A stretch of DNA of 64,000 bases from Salinigranum halophilum (lineage in GTDB: Archaea > Halobacteriota > Halobacteria > Halobacteriales > Haloferacaceae): contig NZ_SSNL01000004.1 in assembly GCF_007004735.1 (NCBI RefSeq), positions 186,001 to 250,000 of the forward strand, written 5' to 3'. Both the position numbers and the translations under genes were made by a program. Positions 44,328-53,749 of the stretch are shown here, in pieces. Under the pieces are notes generated by a model, which was given only the letters and a program-made list of their open reading frames with translations, had not been told where the DNA came from and ran no database searches. Numbering within the stretch: the stretch's first letter is position 1; each line of letters starts with the position of its first letter.

Positions 44328-46664
44328 ATGTCGGACCCGTCCCCCTCGCGACCCGCTGTTCGAGCGCTGGCTGTCGACCTCGCCGCGCGGGCGAGAGAGA
44401 CCGACCAGCGTCGTCTCCTCGTGCTGAGCGGTGACCGCGACGCCGGGTGGGACGCCGCGTTCTCGGCGGTCGAGGGAGTGGATGCCGACGACGACGCCGT
44501 CACGTTCGTCTCCACACGGGAGGGGGTCCGATTCGACCGCGTCTCGCCCGCCCGCGCGGACTCGCTCCTCGGGACCACTCGATCGGTCGTCGTCTGCGAC
44601 GCCCACGAGGGGTTCTCACCGAACCTCCTCGGGCGGCTCTCCGGGGTCGTCGACGGCGGCGGCCTCCTCGTGTTGTTGACCCCGCCGCTGGACGCGTGGC
44701 CCACAGTGCGGACGGGGTTCGACGAGAGCCTCGCTGTCCCACCGTTCCCCGTCGAGGCGGTGACCGGTCGCTTCCGCCGCCGACTCGTCTCACTCATCCG
44801 CACCCATCCGGGGGTGGCCACCGTCGACGTCGACGGGGGCGTCGTTTGGCGCGACGGCGCGACGGACGACAGCCCGTTCGCGGGCGGGCGCACCGCACCC
44901 TCGACACCCGACGACGCCGCCTTCCCCCGTGCGGCGTACGAAGCGTGTCGAACTCGCGACCAGTCGCGGGCGCTCGCCGCGCTCGAGCGACTCCGGGAGG
45001 GGGAGCGCGAACGGCGCGAAGCGGTCGTCGTCGAGGCCGACAGGGGACGGGGGAAGTCGAGCGCGGCCGGCCTCGCGGCGGCGTGTCTCGCACGTGAGGG
45101 GAGTGACGTCCTCGTGACGGCCCCGCGCTACCGCAACGCCCGCGAGGGGTTCGTGCGCGCGCTCGAACTCCTCGAAGGGTTCGGTGCAGAGGTGAGTCAC
45201 GACGAGGAGGCACACGTCGTCAGCGTCGGCGAGGGGGGTCGGATCCGCTTTTGCCGACCGACCGCCGTCGCCGAGGCCGGACCGCCCGACGTCCTCCTCG
45301 TCGACGAGGCCGCGGCGCTCCCCGTCCACCTGCTGACCACGTTCCTCGACGCCGACCGTGTCGCGTTCTTCACGACGGTCCACGGCTACGAAGGGGCGGG
45401 TCGGGGCTTCACCGTCCGCTTCCGCGACAGACTCGACGAGCACGGACACACCGTGACCGACGTCCGCCTCGACGACCCAATCCGATACGCCCGCGGCGAC
45501 CCCGTCGAGTCATTCACGTTCCGCGCGCTCCTCCTCGACGCGCGGCCCCCGGTGGACCAGGTGGTCGCCGACGCGACTCCCGAGACGGTCGCGTACGAGA
45601 CGTACACGCCCGAGGACCTGCTCGCCGCCGAACACCGGCTGCGAGAGGTGTTCGGACTGCTCGTCCTCGCACACTACCGGACCGAACCGAACGACCTCGC
45701 TCGGCTCCTCGACGCGCCGAACCTCACCGTGCGGGCGCTCACCCACGGCGGCCACGTCGTCTCCGTCGCGCTTCTCGCGCGCGAGGGCGGTCTCGACGCC
45801 GACCGGCGACGGCGGATGTACGAGGGGGCGCGCGTCCGCGGGAACATGCTCCCGGACGTGCTCACCTCGCAGGTCCGCGACGAGGACGCCGCCATCCCCG
45901 TCGGGTATCGCGTGATGCGTATCGCCACGCACCACGCCGTCCGGTCACGCGGGCTCGGCTCGCGGCTGCTCGACGAGGTCCGGCGCGAACTCTCGACGAC
46001 GGACCCCCTCGCCGCGCGTCTCGATTCGCACGGCGACGCCGTGGGAGGCGGACGGAACGACCCGCCCGTCGACTGGCTCGGCGTCGGCTACGGCGCGACC
46101 CCCTCGCTGGTCGAGTTCTGGCGCGCGAACGGCTTCTCCTCGCTGTACCTCTCGACCTCGCGGAACGAGACGAGCGGGGAACACTCCGTCGTGATGCTCG
46201 ACCCGCTCTCGTCGCGGGGACGGGCGCTGTGGGACCGCCACACTGAGTGGTTCCTCGCCCGCGCCGAGGGTGTCCTCTCTGACCCCCTGCGGGAGGTTGA
46301 CGCCGACGTCGTCCGCGCGTCGCTTCGGGCCGCCGGGCGCGCGTTCTCGTGTTCGCTCACCGACCGTGAGTGGCGGGTCGTCGTCGACGCCTCCTTCGGG
46401 CCCGGCCTCTACAGCGCGAACCCTCGGCCGTTCCGACTGCTGGCGCTCCGTGCGCTCACGACGGCGGACGGACCGCTCACCCCCGACGACGAACGTCTGC
46501 TCGTCCGGAAGGTGCTGCAGGCTCAACCGTGGGACACCGTCGCCGACGGACTCGGCTTCGTCTCGACGGGGCAGTGTATGAAGACGCTCGGCCGCGCGTA
46601 CCAGTCGCTCGTCGAGTGGGACGGGACGGACGCGGCGGCGGCGCACCGACGGCGATACGAGTAG
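44328..46664 (+). CDS. tmcA: tRNA(Met) cytidine acetyltransferase TmcA
   Basis: 778 residues. DUF1726-like N-terminal domain, RecD-like helicase core with Walker A EADRGRGKSSAAG (about residue 240) and LLVDEAAALPVHLL, then a GNAT domain with YRVMRIATHHAVRSRGLGSRLLDE, and C-terminal tRNA-binding region. Acetylates C34 or other cytidines in tRNA (and rRNA) using ATP/GTP and acetyl-CoA. Full length. Confidence 0.96.
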   Translation: MSDPSPSRPAVRALAVDLAARARETDQRRLLVLSGDRDAGWDAAFSAVEGVDADDDAVTFVSTREGVRFDRVSPARADSLLGTTRSVVVCDAHEGFSPNLLGRLSGVVDGGGLLVLLTPPLDAWPTVRTGFDESLAVPPFPVEAVTGRFRRRLVSLIRTHPGVATVDVDGGVVWRDGATDDSPFAGGRTAPSTPDDAAFPRAAYEACRTRDQSRALAALERLREGERERREAVVVEADRGRGKSSAAGLAAACLAREGSDVLVTAPRYRNAREGFVRALELLEGFGAEVSHDEEAHVVSVGEGGRIRFCRPTAVAEAGPPDVLLVDEAAALPVHLLTTFLDADRVAFFTTVHGYEGAGRGFTVRFRDRLDEHGHTVTDVRLDDPIRYARGDPVESFTFRALLLDARPPVDQVVADATPETVAYETYTPEDLLAAEHRLREVFGLLVLAHYRTEPNDLARLLDAPNLTVRALTHGGHVVSVALLAREGGLDADRRRRMYEGARVRGNMLPDVLTSQVRDEDAAIPVGYRVMRIATHHAVRSRGLGSRLLDEVRRELSTTDPLAARLDSHGDAVGGGRNDPPVDWLGVGYGATPSLVEFWRANGFSSLYLSTSRNETSGEHSVVMLDPLSSRGRALWDRHTEWFLARAEGVLSDPLREVDADVVRASLRAAGRAFSCSLTDREWRVVVDASFGPGLYSANPRPFRLLALRALTTADGPLTPDDERLLVRKVLQAQPWDTVADGLGFVSTGQCMKTLGRAYQSLVEWDGTDAAAAHRRRYE

Positions 46665-46832
46665 CCGACCCTCGCCCCTCGCGGTCGTCCTCGTCGGTGT
46701 CGACGTCGCCCTCGACCGCGACGTCGACCGTGACCGGTGAGTCCTCCGGCGCTCGTCCGACGCGACTCCCTCCCGCGCGGCTTCCCCTCCGAGGGACGCA
46801 CACTCTTGTCCGTCGGGTGTCTCTCTCCTCGT

Positions 46833-46997
46833 ATGGCGACCTGTAGCGAGGCGGGGTGTGAGAACGAGGCGGCGGTTCGGGTGTACGTCCCCTGGGAAGC
46901 GGACCGAGACGTCTGTACGGCTCACGCGCGAGCCATCGTCCAGCAGGACGGGGTCGTCGCCGAACCCCTCGAGGGGTCCGAGGAGAACTGGCGCTAG
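46833..46997 (+). CDS. Small Cys/His microprotein
   Basis: 54 residues: MATCSEAGCENEAAVRVYVPW with C-x4-C spacing, later VCTAHARAI with Cys/His. Four such ligands could form one zinc site. It shares CTAG at its stop with the convergent winged-helix acetyltransferase gene. Function unknown. Confidence 0.7.
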   Translation: MATCSEAGCENEAAVRVYVPWEADRDVCTAHARAIVQQDGVVAEPLEGSEENWR

Positions 46998-47737
46998 TCG
47001 AGGAGGTCGACCGCCATCATCACCTCGTCGACGTAGTCGCCGTCGATCTTGTAGTGGTCGCTCCGGACGGCCTCGGTCTCCCAGCCGTGGCCCGCGAGGA
47101 AGTCGATGGCCCGCTGGTTCGTCGCCGGGACGGAGTTGTACAGCTTCTCGAAGCCGTGTTCGCGCGCCCACTCGACACCACGTTCGAGGAGTGCCGAGCC
47201 GATACCGTGGCCGCGGAACTCGTCTCTGAGGCCGACGGTGAGGACCGCCGTGTGTGAGAGGAACTCCGTCTCGGGGAGGTCGAGGTGGACCCAGCCGGCG
47301 ACCTCGTCGTCGTCGCCGACGCAGGCGACGAAGAACAGCCGCGAGTGGACCTCGTTGTGACGGATGAGTACCTCCTCGTGGTCGAGCACCTCCGCGACCG
47401 TCTCCGCCTCGAAGTAGTCGCCCTCTTTCGCGACCTCGCGGATGGTCTCGGTGAGCCGTTCCTGGTCGTCCTCGTGGGCGGTGCGGATGACGAACTCGAC
47501 GCCGTCGGACTCGTACTCCCGTGGCGCGTCTTCCTGGTAGGCGATCTGGAGTCTGTCACCGACTTCACGGATGTACCCCTCTTGACGAAGGATGGTCGTG
47601 TGGACGCCGAACGCACCGGGCTCCATGTTCAGCGACCGCCGGGCCTCGTCCTTCCGGACCGTGCCGTGGCTCTCGACGTAGTCGTACAGGTCCTTGCGGT
47701 CCTTGTGCGAGAAACTGAGCTTGTCGGTGATGTCCAT
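46994..47737 (-). CDS. Winged-helix + GNAT acetyltransferase
   Basis: 247 residues from ATG 47737. Residues ~1-75 form a winged-helix-like domain (MDITDKLSFSHKDRKDLYDYVE, VHTTILRQEGYI). Residues ~90-247 are a GNAT domain (LTVGLRDEFRGHGIGSALLE, LYNSVPATNQRAIDFLAGHGW). The pairing suggests a regulator that modifies its partner or binds an effector; substrate unknown. Confidence 0.88.
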   Translation of the reverse strand: MDITDKLSFSHKDRKDLYDYVESHGTVRKDEARRSLNMEPGAFGVHTTILRQEGYIREVGDRLQIAYQEDAPREYESDGVEFVIRTAHEDDQERLTETIREVAKEGDYFEAETVAEVLDHEEVLIRHNEVHSRLFFVACVGDDDEVAGWVHLDLPETEFLSHTAVLTVGLRDEFRGHGIGSALLERGVEWAREHGFEKLYNSVPATNQRAIDFLAGHGWETEAVRSDHYKIDGDYVDEVMMAVDLLD

Positions 47738-47821
47738 GAGGGCCAGTACCACACCTCGATACTTAATAGTTGTTCGTGAGGTTCTGTGCGGGGGCGTCGG
47801 AACTCGCGACACCGGTGCGTC

Positions 47822-48211
47822 TCAGTCTCGCCCGGGTACCTTCGTCACCAACTGTGCGGTGTCGACGATGTTGTGCGTCTTCAACAGCACCTCGGCGGCC
47901 TCCCGTACCGTCACGTCGGTGTCGAACGCCACTCCGTGACACCTCGTGTACAACGAGAGGTAGTCGTTCGTCGCCCGGTGGAGCAGGCTGAGTTCGCGCG
48001 CCGAGAACTCGACGTCCCACGCCGCGGTCCGCGCTTCGATGTACAGCGCGACCACGTCGCCGAACCCGTCGCGGGCGTACCGCAGCGCCCGCTCCTCGTC
48101 GACCGCCTCGGGCGGCTCGAACGTCTCGCGTTCGTGACGGGCCGTCTCGGCGAGGTCGGCGATACGGGCGTAGTAGCCCGAGTGACGCTCGCGTTCGTCC
48201 GTCGCGTCCAT
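47822..48211 (-). CDS. Helical protein after fixC, unknown
   Basis: 129 residues, all-helical pattern: HSGYYARIADLAETARHERETF and a C-terminal VREAAEVLLKTHNIVDTAQLV. ATG 48211 lies two bases past the fixCX stop, so it is the last gene of the ETF operon. Function unknown; a chaperone or assembly role is speculation. Confidence 0.7.
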   Translation of the reverse strand: MDATDERERHSGYYARIADLAETARHERETFEPPEAVDEERALRYARDGFGDVVALYIEARTAAWDVEFSARELSLLHRATNDYLSLYTRCHGVAFDTDVTVREAAEVLLKTHNIVDTAQLVTKVPGRD

Positions 48212-48213
48212 AC

Positions 48214-49914
48214 TCACCCTTGCTTGAACTCGACACCCTTTCCGCCGCGCGGGTGGACCCACGTCGTGTCGGCGACCACGGCGCAGGTCCCACACTCGAC
48301 GCAGGGCTGGGTGTCGAGCGACACCACCTGCTCCTCGTGGCCGTTCTTCTGGATGGTCTCCTCGCGGTAACAGCCGCCGCCGAAGTCACGCGCGGAGACC
48401 GGGCACGCGTAGACGGCTGCCCCCGACGCCTCCATGGAGTTGTCCTGGACGACGATGTGTGGATTGCCGATGTCGGTGTTGTACGAGAGGTCGCCGATGC
48501 GCTCTTCCAGCGACGGTGGCTCGACGTAGCTCTCGTCCCGCACGGGCGTTCCCAGTTCCTCGGCGATGACGGTGGGGAGGGTGACGTACGGCGTCCGTGT
48601 GTCCGGAATCATCGACGTCAGGAACGGCGAGTTGTACAGCGTCTCGATGCGAGAGCCGAGGAGGCGGACACCGAACCGTCCCAGCGGCGAGTCGACCACG
48701 TCGTCGACGAGTCCGGCCATCGGTTCGCGCTCACCCAGCGACCCCAGCAGTTCGTACTGCTTCGGCCGGAGCTTCTTCATTACGCCCTCGTCGCGGAGCT
48801 TCTTCGCGTAGAGCCGTCCTGTCTTCTCGGGGGAGCCTCTGGCTCGCGACTCCGCGAACGCCTCCGCGGCGAGCGCGCCCGCGGTGACGGCGTGGTTCAT
48901 CCCCTTGATGATGGGTCCTTGCGCCTGCATCTGCCCAGCGGCGTCCCCGACGAGAACGAGGTTGTCACGGTACGGCTCGCGGAGCGCGACCTTCTTCGAG
49001 TCCGGCACCAGCTTCGCCGAGTACTCGCGCTCACGGTACTCGTCGCCGAGCCACTGCGCGAGGAGCGGATGGGTGAGCAGCGCATCGAGGAGTTGGTGTG
49101 ACTCGAGCTCCCCGTCGACGATGCTGTCGAGGTGGAACACGGTCCCGAGCGAGAGCGACTCCTCGTTGGTGTAGAGGAAGCCGCCGCCACGAGCCTCGTC
49201 GAAGAGGTCGCCCGAGAAGAGGTGGGCGACGCCCTCCTCGTCGGTGATGTTGAACCGCTCGTTCACCTCTTCTCTCTCCATGTCGACGACGGCCTTGACG
49301 CCCTGGAACCACTCGTCTGGACGCTCCCAGTCCATCAGCCCTGCCTGCCGGGCGAGTTCGGAGTTGACGCCGTCGGCGGCGACGATCAGGTCCGCCCTGA
49401 TCGGGTCGAGTTCGTCGCAGGTCACCCCGACGATGTCGCCGTCCTCCTCGAGGAGACCGTTCACGTGGACCTCGGTCAGGAGGCCACCGCCGGTCTCGCT
49501 GGTGCGCTCGTGGACCCGCTCGGCGAGCCACGAGTCCATCTTCCGTCTGAGCACCGAGTCGGACCACTCCGTATCCGACTCGTGGAGGTCGGTGAGGTCG
49601 AACGACTCGACCTTCGTCCCGGCGACGTTGTGGATGTAGTACTTCGTGATGGGTCGCTCGGCCGCCTCCGCGCGGAAGTCGTCGAAGATGCGGTCGATGG
49701 TGTACGGCGCGCTCTCTTCGGCGTAGATGAGCCCGCCCGAGACGTTCTTCGAGCCGGCGTCGACACCGCGTTCGAGCACGAGCGTCTCGACCCCGTACGA
49801 GGCGAGCGTGGCCGCCGCGGCCGCCCCGCCGGGACCCGCCCCGACGACGACCGCCTCGTAGTGTTCGTACTCCGCACCCGGGTCGACCGTCGTCGTCTCC
49901 GCTGCGCTACTCAT
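48214..49914 (-). CDS. fixC: FixC-type ETF:quinone oxidoreductase fused to FixX ferredoxin
   Basis: 566 residues. Residues ~15-50 carry the FAD dinucleotide motif AVVVGAGPGGAAAAATLA; the middle matches FixC/ETF-QO (LVLVGDAAGQMQAQGPI, GMNHAVTAGALAAEA). The last ~60 residues are a FixX-like ferredoxin: ACPVSARD, then PCVECGTCAVVAD and the characteristic WVHPRGGKGVEFKQG. FixC and FixX, separate genes in most organisms, are fused here. It accepts electrons from the FixAB flavoprotein and passes them to quinone. Overlaps fixB by 8 bp. Confidence 0.92.
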   Translation of the reverse strand: MSSAAETTTVDPGAEYEHYEAVVVGAGPGGAAAAATLASYGVETLVLERGVDAGSKNVSGGLIYAEESAPYTIDRIFDDFRAEAAERPITKYYIHNVAGTKVESFDLTDLHESDTEWSDSVLRRKMDSWLAERVHERTSETGGGLLTEVHVNGLLEEDGDIVGVTCDELDPIRADLIVAADGVNSELARQAGLMDWERPDEWFQGVKAVVDMEREEVNERFNITDEEGVAHLFSGDLFDEARGGGFLYTNEESLSLGTVFHLDSIVDGELESHQLLDALLTHPLLAQWLGDEYREREYSAKLVPDSKKVALREPYRDNLVLVGDAAGQMQAQGPIIKGMNHAVTAGALAAEAFAESRARGSPEKTGRLYAKKLRDEGVMKKLRPKQYELLGSLGEREPMAGLVDDVVDSPLGRFGVRLLGSRIETLYNSPFLTSMIPDTRTPYVTLPTVIAEELGTPVRDESYVEPPSLEERIGDLSYNTDIGNPHIVVQDNSMEASGAAVYACPVSARDFGGGCYREETIQKNGHEEQVVSLDTQPCVECGTCAVVADTTWVHPRGGKGVEFKQG

Positions 49915-51595
49915 CGTGTCCCTCCTGGGCTGCCGTGGTGTCCGTTGGTACCGGTTCGCCGCCGTCGGCGACCGCTTCGACGTCCAGCGTGCCGGTCTTC
50001 ACCGCCTCCGTGAGCCGCGGGAGGACCTCGAAGAGGTCGCCCTCGATGAAGTAGTCCGACCAGTCCTTGATGCGAGCGTCCGTGTCGGTGTTGATGGCGA
50101 CGATGGTCTCCGACTCGTCACAGCCGACCTTGTGCTGGACCGCCCCGGAGACGCCGGCGGCGATGTACAGCTGCGGCTGGATGACCTGGCCGGTCTCGCC
50201 GATCTGGCGTTCCTCGTGGGTGTACTGCTCCACGTGGCCGTCGAACTGGAACGAGCCCGTGACGATGCCGCGGGTGACGCCGACGTCGCTGTTCTCGAAC
50301 GCGTCTGCGAGTTCGAGTGCGAGCTCTACCCCCTTCGTCGGGTCGGCGCTGATTCCCCGGCCGACGCAGACGACCACGTCGTGCCCCGTGAGGTCGACGC
50401 CCGAGTCGAGCTGGTCGAACTCGGTCACCGAGACGCGGAACCAGTCGTCGTCGAGCGGGAGGTCGTTACGGACGACCTCACCCTCCCTGTCGGGGTCGGG
50501 GTCGGGGACTTCGAAGCTCCCCGGGATGACCGACCCGCCCTGTGGGTGGAACTCGCGGTGGGGGTTGTCCAGACAGAGGATGGTCGAGTACTCGAAGCCA
50601 GAGAAGTCCGGCCGCTTCATGTGGAGGACGCGCTCGAACGTCTTCTTCGTCCCGGGTTCGCCGGTCTTCACCGGGTTGGAGATGACCGTGTCCTCGATGT
50701 ACAGCCCCGAACAGTCCGACGCCAGCCCCGAGTCGAGTTCGGCCTGGACCTGCGCGGAGAGGTCGCGGCCGTTGTTCGTCGCCGGGAACAGCACGTACCG
50801 CGGCTCGTCGTAGTCGCGCCACTCCGCTGGTTCCTTCTCCCGACCGAACGGGTGGTCGGCGGCGCGGGCCATGTCGCAGAATATCTCGGTGTAGGGCTTG
50901 TGCTGGAAACGCGAGAGGCGCTCGTCCTCGCGGACGACGACCACGTCCGCGCCGAGGGCGATGCACTCCTCGGTGTGCCTCTCGACGTCGTCGCCGATGA
51001 GTACCGCGACGACCCGTTCGGTTTCGCCGTAGTCGCCGTTGTAGGTGTCCATCAGCTCGCGGGCCTTCCCGAGCATCTCCTTCGAGACGTCGATGAGTCC
51101 GCCCGCCTGCGTCTCACAATACACCCACATGTCGCGGTACTCCCCCTCGTCCAGCGCGTGGACGTACTGTTTGTCCTCGGTCGGGTGGTCGAGGTCCGGG
51201 TGCCGCTCCTCGGGGCTCTCTCGGGCTTCGACCTCGTCGTCGCCGTCGCCGCCCTCCAGCGATTCGAGGCGGTTCTCGAACTGGCGGACGATGGTGTCGC
51301 GGTTCTGTCCCGCCTGTTCTTCCTCCAGGAGCGTGCGGAGGCGGTCGACGTCGTCCATCGACTTGATGGCGTTCGCGAGGTCCGCCAGCCCCATCTCCGC
51401 GAGGTCGATGTCGCCGTCGCCGCCGTCGTCCTCGGAGAGTTTGTCGATGCGCGACTGGATGAGCGTCTTCACCGGGGCGCGGTCCTCGCCGGCCTCCTCG
51501 GCGGCGAGCATCTCCGCCAGTTCGTCGCGGTCGTCGACGTCCTTGATCTTCGGGCCGAGTTCGGCGATGTCGTACTCGGTGGGGTCGACCTCCAT
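49907..51595 (-). CDS. fixB: Electron transfer flavoprotein alpha subunit, extended
   Basis: 562 residues versus ~320 usually. Residues ~150-400 are the ETF N-terminal-like domain (MWVYCETQAGGLIDVSKEML, YVLFPATNNGRDLSAQV), with an insertion; residues ~410-562 hold the FAD-binding half (VCVGRGISADPTKG, QIGETGQVIQPQLYIAAGVS). The extra residues 8-118 are two tandem copies of a ~50-residue acidic helical unit (8-58 and 63-118), each with a pattern like DLAE-x-G...I...DD...L...L..E.AG..R. Function of the extension is unknown; it may tether partners. Confidence 0.92.
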   Translation of the reverse strand: MEVDPTEYDIAELGPKIKDVDDRDELAEMLAAEEAGEDRAPVKTLIQSRIDKLSEDDGGDGDIDLAEMGLADLANAIKSMDDVDRLRTLLEEEQAGQNRDTIVRQFENRLESLEGGDGDDEVEARESPEERHPDLDHPTEDKQYVHALDEGEYRDMWVYCETQAGGLIDVSKEMLGKARELMDTYNGDYGETERVVAVLIGDDVERHTEECIALGADVVVVREDERLSRFQHKPYTEIFCDMARAADHPFGREKEPAEWRDYDEPRYVLFPATNNGRDLSAQVQAELDSGLASDCSGLYIEDTVISNPVKTGEPGTKKTFERVLHMKRPDFSGFEYSTILCLDNPHREFHPQGGSVIPGSFEVPDPDPDREGEVVRNDLPLDDDWFRVSVTEFDQLDSGVDLTGHDVVVCVGRGISADPTKGVELALELADAFENSDVGVTRGIVTGSFQFDGHVEQYTHEERQIGETGQVIQPQLYIAAGVSGAVQHKVGCDESETIVAINTDTDARIKDWSDYFIEGDLFEVLPRLTEAVKTGTLDVEAVADGGEPVPTDTTAAQEGHDE

Positions 51596-51597
51596 CG

Positions 51598-52491
51598 TCA
51601 GTCACCCCCCGCCTCGGCGGCTCCCGGTCCCGTCGCGAAGGGCGTCAGCTCCTCAACCACCTGCTGCATGGCGTCCGAGTCTGCGGGGTCGACCATCGTC
51701 GCCTCGCGCTCGGCGGGGGCCTTCGGAATCGGGTCGACCGAGGAGACGATGGTGGGCGAGCCGTCGAGGCCGATGTAGTCGGGGTCGAGGTTCAGGTCGC
51801 TGTGGTCCCACACGGTCACGGCGTCGTCGTCCTCGTCGAGCGCCGCGGCGCGCTCGCGCGTCTCGTTTCGGAGCGTCTTCAGTTCGAGGCGGTCGGCCGC
51901 CGTTCGATACACCGGCTCGAAGTCGGGGTCGGTGACGATGAACGCCGGGAGCGACACCTCGACGGTCTCGACCTCCTCGATGTCACCCTCGACGAGGCGT
52001 TTCGCACGGACGGTCTCCTCGTCCGCGTCGACGTCCAGGGCGATGACGTGCGTGACGACCGGCAAGTCGAGACACCAGCACGTCTGCGGGCCGGTGTGGC
52101 CCGTCTCGCCGTCGGCCGTCTTGAACCCGGCGAACACCAGGTCGGGGACGCCACGCTTTCGGATGGCAGACGCGAGCGTGATGGCTGTCGCCCAGGTGTC
52201 GGCGGCGGCCATCTCCCGGTCGGAGACGAGTGTGAGGTCGTCGGCGTACACCGTCTCCATCGCCTCGCGGAGGACGTCCTTGTAGCCGGGCGGGCCCATC
52301 GACATCACCGAGACGGTGCCACCGTGTCTGACCCGGGTCTGCAGCGCCGCCCGCAGCGCGTGCTTGTCGTTCGGGTTCATCACCGTCGGCGTCTTTCCCC
52401 GTTCGAGGTGGCCGTTCTCGTCGAACGATACCTGCCCCTCGCGGAAGTCGGGGACCCCTTTCGTCAACACGACAGTGTCAAGTTCTCCCAT
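51598..52491 (-). CDS. fixA: Electron transfer flavoprotein beta subunit
   Basis: 297 residues from ATG 52491. TVVLTKGVPDFREG, MNPNDKHALRAAL, VMSMGPPGYKDVLREA and ETGHTGPQTCWCLDLPVVT match ETF beta/FixA. Forms the flavoprotein with FixB; the 2-bp gap to fixB and the overlap with fixC indicate one transcript. An AT-rich promoter lies just upstream (near 52520-52545). Confidence 0.93.
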   Translation of the reverse strand: MGELDTVVLTKGVPDFREGQVSFDENGHLERGKTPTVMNPNDKHALRAALQTRVRHGGTVSVMSMGPPGYKDVLREAMETVYADDLTLVSDREMAAADTWATAITLASAIRKRGVPDLVFAGFKTADGETGHTGPQTCWCLDLPVVTHVIALDVDADEETVRAKRLVEGDIEEVETVEVSLPAFIVTDPDFEPVYRTAADRLELKTLRNETRERAAALDEDDDAVTVWDHSDLNLDPDYIGLDGSPTIVSSVDPIPKAPAEREATMVDPADSDAMQQVVEELTPFATGPGAAEAGGD

Positions 52492-52688
52492 AGTCTCGCC
52501 ATCATCTCCGCACGTTTTCATAATAATCTTTTGGCTTAATTCTCAGCTGACAGGACTGTCCGGGTAGACGAGAGCGTCCACAGGCTCGGGAGAGGGCCGT
52601 CGCTCGCGACTGGTGGACGACGTGGGCGACGAGGTGACGACGGTGGCGGGCGACGGAGACGACGACGTGGCCCGAACGCGGGCGCGGC

Positions 52689-53033
52689 TCAGATGCGACC
52701 GGCGCGTCCGGGGTCGACGTCGATGGCGTCGACGGGGCAGACGTCGACACAGAGCATGCAGTCGATGCACTGGTCTTCGTGTGTCGGTTCGGCTTTGATC
52801 TCGGACTCGGGGTGGCCGGGCGTGTCGACCCAGGTGAACACGTCGACCGGACAGTCCTCGAGGCAGGCACCGTCGGCGAGACAGATGTCGAAGTCGACGG
52901 CGACGTGGGTCCCGTGGATGCCCTGCTTCTCCGGCGGGTCGTACGGACCCCAGATGGCGACGTCGTCCGCGAAGGCCTCCTCGTCGACCTCCACTCGCTC
53001 GCGGTTCGTCTCGAAGTTCGCGTCGATGGCCAT
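52689..53033 (-). CDS. Two-cluster ferredoxin family protein
   Basis: 114 residues. A first Cys motif CLADGACLEDCP (C-x5-C-x3-CP, [3Fe-4S]-like) and a second CIDCMLCVDVCPVDAID (C-x2-C-x2-C-x3-CP, [4Fe-4S]), as in 7Fe/8Fe ferredoxins. An ~40-residue N-terminal extension is rich in Glu/Asp. Lies ~200 bp upstream of fixA on the same strand, with its own promoter possible; it may be an electron donor or acceptor for the ETF system. Confidence 0.88.
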   Translation of the reverse strand: MAIDANFETNRERVEVDEEAFADDVAIWGPYDPPEKQGIHGTHVAVDFDICLADGACLEDCPVDVFTWVDTPGHPESEIKAEPTHEDQCIDCMLCVDVCPVDAIDVDPGRAGRI

Positions 53034-53230
53034 GGTAATCTACGAGTACGTGACGTGGAGGGCACTTAACTCTTGCACGGGACACGTTCGGCGGCGGCCG
53101 ACGGCGCGACGATTTCGCCGCGGGACGCGGCGGAGTGGTCGCCCGAACCCGCGCGTCAGGTGTCGTCGACGACCGACACACCGCTCGACGACGGTGGAGT
53201 TATATTCCAGACTCGTGTACGTGTACGCCA

Positions 53231-53707
53231 GTGAGTGCCACAATCGAGAAACGGGTCGACGGGCCCAACGACGCCACGCACGTCGAGGCCGCGTGGGCGC
53301 TCAAAGAGCGAATCCGGCAGGCCGAGGGCGTCCTGAAACAGCGGCGCGGCTTCTTCGTCGACGCCTACCGCCGGTCGACGACGCACCTCCTCTTCGACGG
53401 GGACGAACTCGCCGGGTTCGTCTCCGTCCGCCGGGACGGCTACATCCTCTTTCTCGCCGTCGCTCCCGAAGCCCGCGGGCAGGGGCTCGGCCGCCGACTC
53501 GTCGCCGAAGTCGCACAGCACCACCGTTCGGTCACCTGTCACGCGCGGTCGACGAACGAGAGCGCGCTTCGCTTCTACGAACACATCGGCTTCGAGGTCC
53601 GACGGCGTATCGACAACTACTACGAGGACGGTGGGGACGCCTACTACCTCCGCCTCGGACAGGACGCCTCGTTCCGGGAGAAGCTCTCGGAGTTCTTGCG
53701 CCGCTGA
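53231..53707 (+). CDS. GNAT family N-acetyltransferase
   Basis: 158 residues from GTG 53231; a TATA-like TTATATTC ~28 bp upstream fits a leaderless mRNA. FLAVAPEARGQGLGRRLVAEVA is the acetyl-CoA loop; NESALRFYEHIGFEVRRR is the C-terminal half. Substrate unknown. Confidence 0.9.
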   Translation: MSATIEKRVDGPNDATHVEAAWALKERIRQAEGVLKQRRGFFVDAYRRSTTHLLFDGDELAGFVSVRRDGYILFLAVAPEARGQGLGRRLVAEVAQHHRSVTCHARSTNESALRFYEHIGFEVRRRIDNYYEDGGDAYYLRLGQDASFREKLSEFLRR

Positions 53708-53749
53708 CGCGACGGAAATTTTATTCGCGGGTCGGGAGTAGCCCGCGAC

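Noticed and set aside
46477..46803. Minus-strand frame in the gap between tmcA and the 54-residue gene
   Set aside because: It starts acidic but becomes arginine-rich where it runs antisense to tmcA; a shadow frame, at most a remnant.
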